Below, one piece after another: positions 26,378 to 35,328 of a stretch of 64,000 bases of DNA. Each line of letters opens with the position of its first letter. Position 1 is the first letter of the stretch. A program made the translations under genes and the position numbers. Below the pieces are notes generated by a model. That model was not told the origin of the DNA. It was given only the letters and a program-made list of their open reading frames with translations, and did no database searches. Origin of the DNA: Ignavibacteriota bacterium (GTDB lineage Bacteria; Bacteroidota; Ignavibacteria; UBA10030; SZUA-254); NCBI GenBank assembly GCA_016212665.1, contig JACREZ010000023.1:104259-168258 (forward strand), read 5' to 3'.

Positions 26378-27157
26378 TTAGTTGATGTCGGAGCGATTTA
26401 GCCATTGTTTAATAAAATATGGACATGTTGTTGTGTCAAAACATTCAAACACTTCCTTCCAAGTAAACGCTTCATGAGTAGCAGTTTCAGATTTCTTTTG
26501 CACTAGGAAAATATATTTCGATTGAATACCTAAAAGTTCCTCCATAATTTTTTTCTGAATGGAAAGCTGTCCAACATGTTCTATCCTCCTATTGTCAAAT
26601 ATTGCTTTTTCAAAATCATTTGAAGGATATTTTCCCTCCCCGCTTTCAAATTTTGCCTCAATACAAACTGCATGATTGTGCGTCGTATGAATAACAATGT
26701 CTGGTTTTGCATTAAAACACCATTTGAATTTGCTTACTTTCAAAAATTCAGAATTGTCAATAATGTTTTTATGATAGTATCTAATACTCCAATTTCCCGG
26801 ACTTGCAATATGGTCAGCCGAAAGAGTTCTATTGGCACCAAAATAACTATTGAATTCTATTACAGACTTTTTTTCTAACTCTTCTCGATTTGTAGGGCGT
26901 AACATATCAAGTATTAGTTTCTTTTTAAACTCATTACCTTGTTTTATATTGCTCCACAAATCCCGGATGTAGGCGTATTCAAAATATATTCCCACCTCAT
27001 TTTCTATGATAGGAAGTTCACAGCCAATCTTATCAAGAAATCTTTTGAGATTATCATCCAATAATAAAGTGTGATAAAAAATCGCTGCTAAATTTCTTTC
27101 CTCACGATTGATTTTGAAATAACCATTGTTAAAGTTGGTGGCTGTTCTTAAGTTCAT
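26378..27157 (-). CDS. PD-(D/E)XK superfamily nuclease-like protein inserted in the arg operon
   Basis: The 259-residue protein carries a PD-(D/E)XK core: KPDIVIHTTHNHAVCIEAK has Pro152-Asp153 and Glu167-x-Lys169, with a following Gln in HVGQLSIQKKIM (Gln197) typical of the fold. The N-terminal 140 residues are helical and unrecognised. Such proteins range from restriction enzymes to repair nucleases; I cannot assign a substrate. It sits inside the arginine operon, 17 bp upstream of argB and 6 bp downstream of argJ, in the same direction. By eye its DNA is near one-third GC, clearly below its arg neighbours, suggesting recent acquisition. Confidence 0.72.
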   Translation of the reverse strand: MNLRTATNFNNGYFKINREERNLAAIFYHTLLLDDNLKRFLDKIGCELPIIENEVGIYFEYAYIRDLWSNIKQGNEFKKKLILDMLRPTNREELEKKSVIEFNSYFGANRTLSADHIASPGNWSIRYYHKNIIDNSEFLKVSKFKWCFNAKPDIVIHTTHNHAVCIEAKFESGEGKYPSNDFEKAIFDNRRIEHVGQLSIQKKIMEELLGIQSKYIFLVQKKSETATHEAFTWKEVFECFDTTTCPYFIKQWLNRSDIN

Positions 27158-27163
27158 ATTTCT

Positions 27164-28372
27164 TCACGTCCTATAATTCGCATTAATAGCAACATACTCT
27201 TTGGAAAGATCGCACGTCCAGAATGACGCTGACTCGTTTCCCTGATGCAAGTCAACGGTAATGATGATTTCCTTTTGCATCAGAATTTTCTTTGCCGCTT
27301 GTTCCGAAAAGTTAATGACATAATTCTGTCGAAGTATCGGAACATCACCAAAAAATATTTCCACATCTTTCGGTGTGAACTCAATTCCCGAATAACCGAT
27401 TGCCGCAAGAATTCTTCCCCAGTTTGCATCTTCACCATGAATCGCCGTTTTCACAAGATTGGAATTGGCAATCGCTTTTGCCGCTTGCACTGCCTGTTGT
27501 TCCGATGCGGCGCCCTGTACTTGCACTTCAACAAATTTCGTTGCGCCTTCCCCATCCACAACAATCATCTTCGAGAGTTTCACGCACACAACTTCGAGCG
27601 CTTCATAAAAGAGTTGGTATGCTGAGTCAGATTCATCTACAATCTCATCATTCTCTGCCAGACCGTTTGCGAGAATTGTCACCATATCGTTCGTGCTGGT
27701 GTCGCCATCAACAGAAATTCTGTTGAACGAGCGGTCGGTCGCTTGCTTCAATGCTTTTTGCAGAAGCGTCGGATGGATGTTCACATCGGAGGTGAGAAAT
27801 CCGAGCATTGTTGCCATGTTCGGCGCAATCATTCCCGAACCTTTTGCCATGCCGCCGATGGTAGCCTGCTTTCCCTCCAATTCAAAACGGAGCGCGGTTT
27901 CCTTGCTGAACGTATCTGTCGTCATGATTGCTTCCGCCGCCGCGAGATTTCCTTCATCACTCAACGCCTTCACAACTTCGGGTATGCCGAATTGAATTCT
28001 CGACAGGGGAAGATATTGTCCAATCACGCCTGTGGAAGAAACGAGAATTTCCTCTTCCGGTATGTTCAGTGCATGTGCGGTTGCGTTTACCATTTCCCAC
28101 GCGTCGTTCAATCCGCGCTCGCCGGTGCAGGCATTCGCGTTTCCGCTATTCACAATAATTGCTCTGCACCGCGAAGAGCGTTTCATTTGAAGTTTGTTCA
28201 CAAGTATCGGCGCCGCCTGAACTTTGCTCGTCGTAAAAACTGCGGCGGCATTTGCCGGCACGCTTGAATAAATAAGAGCAAGGTCTTTCTTCGCTTTTTT
28301 GATTCCGCAATGAATTCCCGCGGACTGAAATCCTTGCGGTGCGGTTACTCCGCCTTTACAATCTTCAAACAT
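27164..28372 (-). CDS. argJ: Bifunctional glutamate N-acetyltransferase/ornithine acetyltransferase
   Basis: ArgJ recycles the acetyl group from acetylornithine to glutamate. The self-cleavage site is in MIAPNMATMLGFLTSDV, with the Thr of ATML as nucleophile. I start it at the ATG at 28372, because GAGGAG is then correctly spaced; ATG at 28378 lies too close to it. The gene overlaps the argC stop by 8 bp. The 402-residue length is normal for ArgJ. Confidence 0.96.
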   Translation of the reverse strand: MFEDCKGGVTAPQGFQSAGIHCGIKKAKKDLALIYSSVPANAAAVFTTSKVQAAPILVNKLQMKRSSRCRAIIVNSGNANACTGERGLNDAWEMVNATAHALNIPEEEILVSSTGVIGQYLPLSRIQFGIPEVVKALSDEGNLAAAEAIMTTDTFSKETALRFELEGKQATIGGMAKGSGMIAPNMATMLGFLTSDVNIHPTLLQKALKQATDRSFNRISVDGDTSTNDMVTILANGLAENDEIVDESDSAYQLFYEALEVVCVKLSKMIVVDGEGATKFVEVQVQGAASEQQAVQAAKAIANSNLVKTAIHGEDANWGRILAAIGYSGIEFTPKDVEIFFGDVPILRQNYVINFSEQAAKKILMQKEIIITVDLHQGNESASFWTCDLSKEYVAINANYRT

Positions 28373-29429
28373 ACACATTCTCCTCAACGAGTTTATTGGT
28401 AATTGATGATGGAAAAAATCCCTCCGTTTCGGGAAGCCCGAACATGATATTCATATTTTGCATTGCTTGTCCCGCCGCGCCTTTCAATAAATTATCAAGC
28501 ACAGAAATGATGATAAGTTTCTTCGTCCGTTTTTCGATTACGAATCCAATGTCACAAAAATTTGTGTACGCGACATCTTTGATTTGCGGAATGTGCTGTT
28601 TGATTCTGACGAACGGAGCGCGAGCGTAATACTCTTTATAGAGAGCAAACAAATCCTGCTCATCAATTGATTGTTGAAGGTCGGCATGAATAGTTGTGTA
28701 AATTCCTCGCGTCATTGGTACGAGGTGCGGAACAAAACTGACGGAAACCGTTTTGCCCGATGCCTGCGATAGCGCCTGCTCGATTTCAGGAATATGCTGA
28801 TGCGTTCCTATTTTGTAGGCACGGATATTTTCGTTAATTTCACTAAAACTCATCTCCAATGAAGCAGATTTTCCGGCTCCGGACGTCCCCGATAACGAAT
28901 TGATGACAATTCCCGTTGACGCTACGAGATTGGACCGCAACGCGGGCAACAATGCAAGAATCGCGCTTGTGGGATAACAACCCGGATTCGCAACGAGACG
29001 CGCCTGAGCAATCAATTCCTTGTTGAGTTCCGGAAGTCCGTACACGGCTTGAGTGAGGAGATGAGATGATGTATGATGATGACGGTAGAATTGTTCGTAC
29101 ACTTCTGCCGATGATAAACGAAAGTCACCGCCAAGATCAATGATGCGTTCTCCCGATTTCAATAGAGGTACAATGTTCATCGCTTCGCCGGAAGGCAATG
29201 CAATGAACACAACATCGCTGTCTCCATTCCTGCCCGCTTCAAACGATTCGAATTCCAATTCCACTCTTCCCGCCAACTGCGGAAACACGTCCTCCACCTG
29301 CTTGCCGATGGAAGTATGAGCGGTAACATGGTTGATACAAATATCATTTCTCGAAGAAAGAAGCCGAAGAAGTTCGCCGCCGGAGTACCCGGACGCGCCG
29401 ATGATAGATACGTTGATTTGTGTCGTCAT
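28365..29429 (-). CDS. argC: N-acetyl-gamma-glutamyl-phosphate reductase
   Basis: ArgC reduces acetylglutamyl phosphate. The Rossmann motif IIGASGYSGGELLRLL starts the protein and the catalytic Cys is in VANPGCYPTSAILALLP. The 354-residue length is normal. It is the first gene of the minus-strand arg arm, with its ATG only 6 bp from the operator/promoter region shared with argD. Confidence 0.97.
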   Translation of the reverse strand: MTTQINVSIIGASGYSGGELLRLLSSRNDICINHVTAHTSIGKQVEDVFPQLAGRVELEFESFEAGRNGDSDVVFIALPSGEAMNIVPLLKSGERIIDLGGDFRLSSAEVYEQFYRHHHTSSHLLTQAVYGLPELNKELIAQARLVANPGCYPTSAILALLPALRSNLVASTGIVINSLSGTSGAGKSASLEMSFSEINENIRAYKIGTHQHIPEIEQALSQASGKTVSVSFVPHLVPMTRGIYTTIHADLQQSIDEQDLFALYKEYYARAPFVRIKQHIPQIKDVAYTNFCDIGFVIEKRTKKLIIISVLDNLLKGAAGQAMQNMNIMFGLPETEGFFPSSITNKLVEENVYV

Positions 29430-29434
29430 TTAGA

Positions 29435-29472
29435 ATTGCATAAATATACATTTCTTCGTATTATTATGCAAC
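29435..29472. promoter_or_regulatory. Divergent argC/argD promoters with two ArgR-type operators
   Basis: Two 18-bp sequences match the ARG-box consensus WNTGAATWWWWATTCANW: ATTGCATAAATATACATT at 29435-29452 (16 of 18) and TTCGTATTATTATGCAAC at 29455-29472 (14 of 18), 2 bp apart. The same bases hold two face-to-face promoters: TTGCAT (29436-29441), a 17-bp spacer and TATTAT (29459-29464) towards argD, and on the other strand TTGCAT (29466-29471), 17 bp and TATATT (29443-29448) towards argC. ArgR binding would block both. Operator function is inferred from the sequence and the presence of argR. Confidence 0.75.
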
Positions 29473-29500
29473 ACATGTCTCAACACAATATTTTTCACTC

Positions 29501-30685
29501 ATGACTCTCTCTGAACGCGAAGAACAGAACTTTTTCCATACCTACAAACGTCTCCCGCTTGAAATTGAAAAGGGAGAAGGCGTGTATCTTTACACAAAGG
29601 ACGGGCAACGGTACCTCGATATGTTTGCCGGGCTTGCGGTCAATGCGCTGGGGTACGGACATCCGGCAATTCTTCAGGCGATTCAGGAACAAAGCGGAAA
29701 GTACATTCATCTTTCCAACTATTTTCTTCAGGAACCGCAGATTCGGCTTGCAGAATATTTGACGAAGATTTCAGGCTATTCAAAAGTATTTTTCTCCAAC
29801 AGCGGAACGGAAGCAATTGAAGGTGCGATGAAACTTGCACGGAAGTGGGGTTCATCAAAAGGAAAAACAGAAATCATTTCATTCTCCAATGCATTTCATG
29901 GAAGAACGTTTGGAGCTCTTTCGTTGATGGACCATGAAAAATACAAATTAGGGTACGAACCATTTCTTCAAAACTGTACATCCATTGAATTTAATAACCT
30001 TCAGCAACTAAGAGAATCAGTAACAGAAAAAACTGTCGCGCTGATACTTGAATTCATTCAAGGAGAAGGGGGCGTCCGACCGGTAACACAGGAGTTTGTT
30101 GATGAAATTAAACAATTGAGAGAGCGGTTTGGCTTTCTCCTAATCGCTGATGAAATTCAGGCAGGACTTGGCAGGACGGGAAAAGCGTTTTCGTTCCAAC
30201 ACTATAATATTCAACCCGACATTGTAGTTGTTGCAAAACCGCTTGGAGGTGGACTTCCGCTCGGTGCAATTCTCAGCAACGGGGAAATTGCGGAAACATT
30301 CACACCCGGAGTGCACGGCACAACCTTCGGCGGAAATCCGGTTGCCTGCTCTGCGGGCTTCGCGGCTATGCGTGAGATATTCGAGAGCGGAGTAATGCAA
30401 AACGCTGACACAGTCGGAAGATTTTTCAAATCGGAACTCTTCAAATTGAAAGATGAATTTCCTTCGCTCATCAAAGAAGTTCGCGGCTTGGGTTTGATGC
30501 TGGGCGTTGAACTGACATTCGATGGAGAAACAATCGTTACTGCGATGCGCGAGCGGAATATTCTCATCAACTGCACAGCACAAACCGTTCTTCGATTTCT
30601 TCCGCCGCTCATCATTCAAGAAGAACATTGTACCGAAACAGTTTCAGCGCTACGTGAAATATTTTCAACTCATAAACAGGCATGA
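29501..30685 (+). CDS. argD: Acetylornithine aminotransferase
   Basis: ArgD is the PLP-dependent class-III enzyme that makes acetylornithine. The motifs are FSNSGTEAIEGAMKLAR, LILEFIQGEGGV, LLIADEIQAGLGRTG and the PLP Lys in VVAKPLGGGLPLGA. No strong ribosome binding site precedes the ATG. The gene starts the plus-strand arg arm and overlaps carA by 4 bp, so the carbamoyl phosphate genes are likely co-regulated with arginine synthesis. Confidence 0.95.
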   Translation: MTLSEREEQNFFHTYKRLPLEIEKGEGVYLYTKDGQRYLDMFAGLAVNALGYGHPAILQAIQEQSGKYIHLSNYFLQEPQIRLAEYLTKISGYSKVFFSNSGTEAIEGAMKLARKWGSSKGKTEIISFSNAFHGRTFGALSLMDHEKYKLGYEPFLQNCTSIEFNNLQQLRESVTEKTVALILEFIQGEGGVRPVTQEFVDEIKQLRERFGFLLIADEIQAGLGRTGKAFSFQHYNIQPDIVVVAKPLGGGLPLGAILSNGEIAETFTPGVHGTTFGGNPVACSAGFAAMREIFESGVMQNADTVGRFFKSELFKLKDEFPSLIKEVRGLGLMLGVELTFDGETIVTAMRERNILINCTAQTVLRFLPPLIIQEEHCTETVSALREIFSTHKQA

Positions 30686-31770
30686 CAAAACGAAAACCGA
30701 ATCAGGCAAAACTAATATTAGAAGACGGAAGTATTTTTTTCGGAAATTCGTTCGGCTCTGAAAAATCCGTAGCAGGCGAGGTTGTGTTCAACACGGGAAT
30801 GGTCGGCTACCCTGAATCGCTCACCGACCCGTCATACACCGGGCAGATTCTCACACTCACGTATCCGCTCATCGGGAATTACGGAGTCCCTTCCAACCAA
30901 ATCATCAACAACATCAGTCAGAATTTTGAATCCGAGAAAATCAGAGTTACCGGATTGCTCGTCGCAGATTATTCACACAAGCACAGTCATTGGAATGCTG
31001 AACAAAGTTTGTCGGAATGGTTGATAGAACATCGTGTTCCTGCACTCTCCGGAATTGATACACGAACGCTGACGCAGAAACTCCGCGAGGAAGGAACGAT
31101 GCTTGGCAAGATTGTTTTCGAGAACGATGAGGTTGAATTTGAAGACCCGAATCAGAGAAATCTTGTTGCGGAAGTCAGCACGCGTGAACCGCAGTTGCTC
31201 GGTAAAGGAAAATATCGCGTCGTGCTGGTTGATTGCGGATGCAAGCACAACATCATTCGTTCATTCATCAAAAGAAAAATCGAAGTGCTTCGCGTTCCGT
31301 GGAACACCAATCTCGATGCACTTGAATACGATGGATTGTTTATCTCGAACGGACCGGGCGACCCGAAACAGTGTGAAGAAACAATCAGGCAACTCCGTAA
31401 AGCAATCAAACGGGAAAAACCAATATTCGGAATTTGTCTCGGTCATCAGTTGCTTGCACGGGCGGCAGGAGCGAACACGTACAAATTGAAGTACGGGCAT
31501 CGAAGTCAGAATCAACCAGTGAGAGAAATCGGGACAAATAAGTGCTTTGTCACTTCTCAAAATCATGGCTTCGCAGTTGACGAACAAACTCTTCCAAGAG
31601 ATTGGAAGCCGCTCTTCACCAATCTCAATGATGGAACGAATGAAGGAATGTCCCACAAATCGGGAAAGTTTTTCAGCGTGCAGTTTCATCCGGAAGCGAC
31701 TCCGGGTCCGGTGGATACGGAATTTTTGTTTGATAAATTTCTGACGAAGGTGAAAGGTCGTAGGTTATAG
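30682..31770 (+). CDS. carA: Carbamoyl-phosphate synthase small (glutaminase) subunit, CPS1-like
   Basis: CarA supplies ammonia from glutamine. The class-I GATase domain has the nucleophile elbow PIFGICLGHQLL with an intact Cys, and the His-Glu pair in FFSVQFHPEATPGP. The wording of many segments (VAGEVVFNTGMVGYPESLTDP, SQNHGFAVDEQTLPRDWKPLF, NDGTNEGMSHKSGKFF) is closer to the animal CPS proteins than to E. coli CarA. The start overlaps argD by 4 bp. The last codons and the stop lie in a heptamer array (31748-31775). Confidence 0.95.
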   Translation: MTKRKPNQAKLILEDGSIFFGNSFGSEKSVAGEVVFNTGMVGYPESLTDPSYTGQILTLTYPLIGNYGVPSNQIINNISQNFESEKIRVTGLLVADYSHKHSHWNAEQSLSEWLIEHRVPALSGIDTRTLTQKLREEGTMLGKIVFENDEVEFEDPNQRNLVAEVSTREPQLLGKGKYRVVLVDCGCKHNIIRSFIKRKIEVLRVPWNTNLDALEYDGLFISNGPGDPKQCEETIRQLRKAIKREKPIFGICLGHQLLARAAGANTYKLKYGHRSQNQPVREIGTNKCFVTSQNHGFAVDEQTLPRDWKPLFTNLNDGTNEGMSHKSGKFFSVQFHPEATPGPVDTEFLFDKFLTKVKGRRL

Positions 31771-31775
31771 GTGGT
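31748..31775. repeat. AGGTNNN heptamer array across the carA stop
   Basis: Four 7-bp units of the form AGGTNNN lie in phase from 31748 to 31775 and contain the last seven codons of carA and its TAG stop. Confidence 0.75.
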
Positions 31776-31860
31776 AAGCAAAGGGTTTACTAACGTTGCA
31801 CGGGGGCAGAGGAACAAGGGTGCGTGGGAGATTATTCTCCACATTAAACCATTCGTATTT

Positions 31861-31906
31861 GAGTTTAGAATTTGTTTAGCAATTAGATATTAGAATTTTG
31901 AAATTG
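31861..31906. repeat. Degenerate ATTAGA-type heptamer region upstream of carB
   Basis: AT-rich copies resembling TTTAGAA and ATTAGAT recur about every 7 bp up to the carB start codon. The array is weak and could be chance AT-richness. Confidence 0.3.
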
Positions 31907-34900
31907 ATGCACAAGGAAATACAACAAACCAAGAAGGTGTTACCAAAGAAAGTTCTTATCCTCGGAAGCGCCGCGCTGAAAATCGGTGAAGCGGGCGAGT
32001 TCGATTACTCCGGAAGTCAGGCAATCAAAGCGCTGAAGGAAGAGGGAATCAAAACGGTTCTCGTCAATCCGAACATCGCGACGATTCAGACAAGCGAGCA
32101 TCTTGCAGATGAAGTCTATTTTCTTCCGGTCAATCCGCACTTCGTCGAGCAGGTTATCGTCAAAGAAAAGCCGGACGGTATTTTGCTCGGTTTCGGCGGG
32201 CAAACCGCGCTCAACACAGGCATCGCTCTCTACAAAAGCGGAATTCTGAAAAAGCACAATGTCAACGTTCTCGGAACGCAGGTCTCCACAATTATTGACA
32301 CGGAAGACAGGGAGTTGTTCAACAAGCGGCTCGATGAAATCGGGGTGAAGACGTGTCGCAGCAAAGCAGTTTCCTCAATTGATGAAGCCGTGCGGGTGGC
32401 TGAGGAACTCGGTTTTCCTGTCATCATTCGCATCGCGTATGCGCTCGGCGGACTTGGCTCCGGCGTCTGTCGAAACAAAAAGCAATTGCTGAAGATTGCT
32501 ACGAAAGCGCTCTCGCACACAAGTCAAATTCTCGTTGAAGAATATTTGGAAGGTTGGAAGGAAGTCGAGTATGAAGTCGTGCGGGACAAGTACGACAACT
32601 GCATCACGGTTTGCAACATGGAAAATGTTGACCCGATGGGAATTCACACGGGCGAGAGCATTGTTGTAGCGCCAAGTCAGACGCTGACGAACCGAGAATA
32701 TCACATGTTGCGCGAGATTGCAATCCGGACAATTCGTCATCTCGGAATTGTCGGCGAGTGCAATATTCAGTACGCGCTCAGCCCAACATCGGAAGAGTAC
32801 CGCGTGATTGAAGTGAACGCGCGGCTTTCGCGCAGTTCCGCACTTGCATCGAAAGCGACCGGCTATCCGCTTGCATTTGTTGCGGCAAAACTTTCGCTTG
32901 GTTACGGTTTGTTTGATTTGCCGAACAAGGTAACAAAATCAACCACAGCGTTTTTTGAACCGGCACTAGATTATGTCGTGGTGAAAATTCCCCGATGGGA
33001 TTTGAGAAAATTCCGTCTCGTTTCCCGCCGCATCGGTTCTTCGATGAAGTCGGTGGGCGAGGTGATGGCAATCGGTCGAACGTTCGAGGAAGCATTGCAG
33101 AAGGGATTGCGGATGCTCGACATCGGAGCGAACGGCTTGGTCGGTAATTCAAATTTTCAGTTCGAGCATGTAGAAAAAGAATTGAAAGAGCCGACCGAAG
33201 AGCGCATCTTTGCTGTTGTTCAGGCGTTGAAGTCAGGCATTTCGGTTGAGCGTATTCATCAACTCTCGCACATTGATAATTTCTTTCTTCACAAAATCAA
33301 CAACGTTGTTGACATCGAACTGGAACTGGAACGAGCACAACAAAAACCTCTTAGCGAGGAACTTCTCCGCAAAGCAAAAGGCGCTGGCTTCTCCGATAAA
33401 CAAATCGCACGAGCCACAGAATCAAAAGAAGAAACGATTCGACAACGCCGACACAAGTTTGACATTCATCCGTCATTCCGGCAAATTGATACGCTCGCCG
33501 CAGAGTATCCTGCAAAAACAAATTACATCTATCTCACCTACAACTCATCGCACGACGACATCTCCGCCGCACCCGCGCACCAGCGCACCCCTGCCTCAAC
33601 TCAGCCCGTGTTAATTCTCGGTTCAGGAGTGTATCGAATAGGAAGCAGCGTCGAGTTCGACTGGTGTTGTGTAAACGCGGGGATGACGCTGCGGGAACTT
33701 GGTCACAGCGCAGTAATGCTGAATTACAATCCCGAAACAGTAAGCACGGATTACGACGAGTTTGATAAACTCATCTTTGATGAAATCAGTTTGGAAACTG
33801 TTCTTGAAATTGTTCACAAACTCAATCCGCTTGGCGTGGTTGTTTCGATGGGGGGACAAATTCCCAACACGCTCGCGTTGCCGCTTCAAAAAGCGGGAGT
33901 CAAAATTCTCGGGACGCTTGCAAGTGATATTGACCGCGCTGAGGACAGGCACAAATTTTCTTCTCTGCTTGATTCGCTTGGCATTGCGCAACCGGAATGG
34001 ACGGAAGTTACGACATTGGAAGATGCAAAAGCATTTTCGCATCGTGTCAGGTATCCTGTGCTGATTCGTCCTTCGTATGTGCTGAGCGGCGCGGCGATGG
34101 CGGTTGCCTCGACTGATGCGGAACTGTTTCGCTTCCTCAAACGCGCAACAGATTTATCGTCCGAACATCCGACCGTCATCAGCAAGTTTATGGAAAACGC
34201 GAAGGAGATTGAGTTTGATGGAGTTGCACAGCATGGCAACGTCGTCGTCTATGCAATTTCCGAGCATGTGGAAAATGCGGGCGTTCATTCGGGCGATGCG
34301 ACGCTTGTCTTTCCTGCTCAGCGAACATATCTCGAAACGATGCGGCAAATCCGTGCGATTGCCAAAACGATTGCTTCTGCGTTCAACATCAACGGACCAT
34401 TCAACATTCAATTCATTGCAAAGAATAATGAAGTGTCTGTGATTGAATGTAACCTGCGCGCGTCAAGAAGTTTTCCGTTCGTCTCGAAAGTTCTCAAACT
34501 CAACTTCATCGAACTTGCAACGAAGGCAATCATGGGCGAACCGATTTACGCGGTAGATAAATCGGTGTTCGAGTTGAATTATGTCGGCGTGAAAGCGCCG
34601 CAGTTTTCGTTCACACGTCTCGATGGCGCTGACCCGGTAACTGGAGTTGAAATGACTTCGACAGGAGAAGTCGCGTGTCTCGGCGATACATTTGATGAAG
34701 CGTATCTGAAAGCGTTGATTTCCGTCGGCTTCCGGCTTCCGATCCGGAGCGTGTTTCTTTCCACCGGTTCGATTGAATCAAAAGCGGAACTGCTTGATTC
34801 TGTTCGGATTCTTTCTCAGATGGGAATACGATTGTATGCAACACTCGGCACTGCGCGCTTCTTGAAATCAAACAACATTCACACAGAAGTATTGTATTGG

Positions 34901-35143
34901 CCCCTCGATAAACATCAACCCAACGCGGTAGAATATCTTCAACAAGGAAAAATTGATTTGGTTATCAATCTTCCGAAAACACTTCATAAAGATGAATTGA
35001 ATAACGATTACATCATTCGCCGCACTGCGGTTGACCACAACGTCATGCTGATTACAAACAGGCAAATTGCCATGCGGTTTGTGGAGGCGCTTGCACGAAC
35101 GAACCTTGAGGATTTACAGGTGAAAAGTTGGAGAGAGTATTAG
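31907..35143 (+). CDS. carB: Carbamoyl-phosphate synthase large subunit, eukaryotic CPS-like
   Basis: CarB builds carbamoyl phosphate from ammonia, bicarbonate and two ATP. Two ATP-grasp halves are complete (first: GEAGEFDYSGSQAIKALKEEG, CNMENVDPMGIHTGES, EVNARLSRSSALASKATGYPLA; second: GSGVYRIGSSVEFDWC, RPSYVLSGAAM), followed by the C-terminal MGS-like allosteric domain. The first half follows animal CPS1 almost phrase by phrase. I use the ATG at 31907 (1079 residues); an upstream TTG is possible. The junction of the halves holds an unusual linker (AAPAHQRTPASTQ) encoded by an 8-bp repeat near 33567-33589. The gene lies 136 bp after carA. Confidence 0.96.
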   Translation: MHKEIQQTKKVLPKKVLILGSAALKIGEAGEFDYSGSQAIKALKEEGIKTVLVNPNIATIQTSEHLADEVYFLPVNPHFVEQVIVKEKPDGILLGFGGQTALNTGIALYKSGILKKHNVNVLGTQVSTIIDTEDRELFNKRLDEIGVKTCRSKAVSSIDEAVRVAEELGFPVIIRIAYALGGLGSGVCRNKKQLLKIATKALSHTSQILVEEYLEGWKEVEYEVVRDKYDNCITVCNMENVDPMGIHTGESIVVAPSQTLTNREYHMLREIAIRTIRHLGIVGECNIQYALSPTSEEYRVIEVNARLSRSSALASKATGYPLAFVAAKLSLGYGLFDLPNKVTKSTTAFFEPALDYVVVKIPRWDLRKFRLVSRRIGSSMKSVGEVMAIGRTFEEALQKGLRMLDIGANGLVGNSNFQFEHVEKELKEPTEERIFAVVQALKSGISVERIHQLSHIDNFFLHKINNVVDIELELERAQQKPLSEELLRKAKGAGFSDKQIARATESKEETIRQRRHKFDIHPSFRQIDTLAAEYPAKTNYIYLTYNSSHDDISAAPAHQRTPASTQPVLILGSGVYRIGSSVEFDWCCVNAGMTLRELGHSAVMLNYNPETVSTDYDEFDKLIFDEISLETVLEIVHKLNPLGVVVSMGGQIPNTLALPLQKAGVKILGTLASDIDRAEDRHKFSSLLDSLGIAQPEWTEVTTLEDAKAFSHRVRYPVLIRPSYVLSGAAMAVASTDAELFRFLKRATDLSSEHPTVISKFMENAKEIEFDGVAQHGNVVVYAISEHVENAGVHSGDATLVFPAQRTYLETMRQIRAIAKTIASAFNINGPFNIQFIAKNNEVSVIECNLRASRSFPFVSKVLKLNFIELATKAIMGEPIYAVDKSVFELNYVGVKAPQFSFTRLDGADPVTGVEMTSTGEVACLGDTFDEAYLKALISVGFRLPIRSVFLSTGSIESKAELLDSVRILSQMGIRLYATLGTARFLKSNNIHTEVLYWPLDKHQPNAVEYLQQGKIDLVINLPKTLHKDELNNDYIIRRTAVDHNVMLITNRQIAMRFVEALARTNLEDLQVKSWREY

Positions 35144-35189
35144 TGGATAGTTTGCTCTCTTCTTTTTCCTGTTACCGGATACATTCTTA

Positions 35190-35217
35190 GTTACCGGTTT
35201 CGGGTTTGGGGTTACCG
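35190..35217. repeat. GTTTCGG/GTTACCG heptamer array (4 units)
   Basis: GTTACCG, GTTTCGG, GTTTGGG and GTTACCG follow in phase from 35190; one more GTTACCG lies at 35171-35177. It fills the gap between carB and the TonB receptor gene. Confidence 0.75.
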
Positions 35218-35328
35218 GGGATAGGCACCTGAATCTTTTTTTGTTCTCCTTCGTACAATTTTCCATCGCTTTTCATCATGAGCGGAGACTGTTCTTTCTT
35301 TTTACATTCACTTTATTTTCAAGGATCT

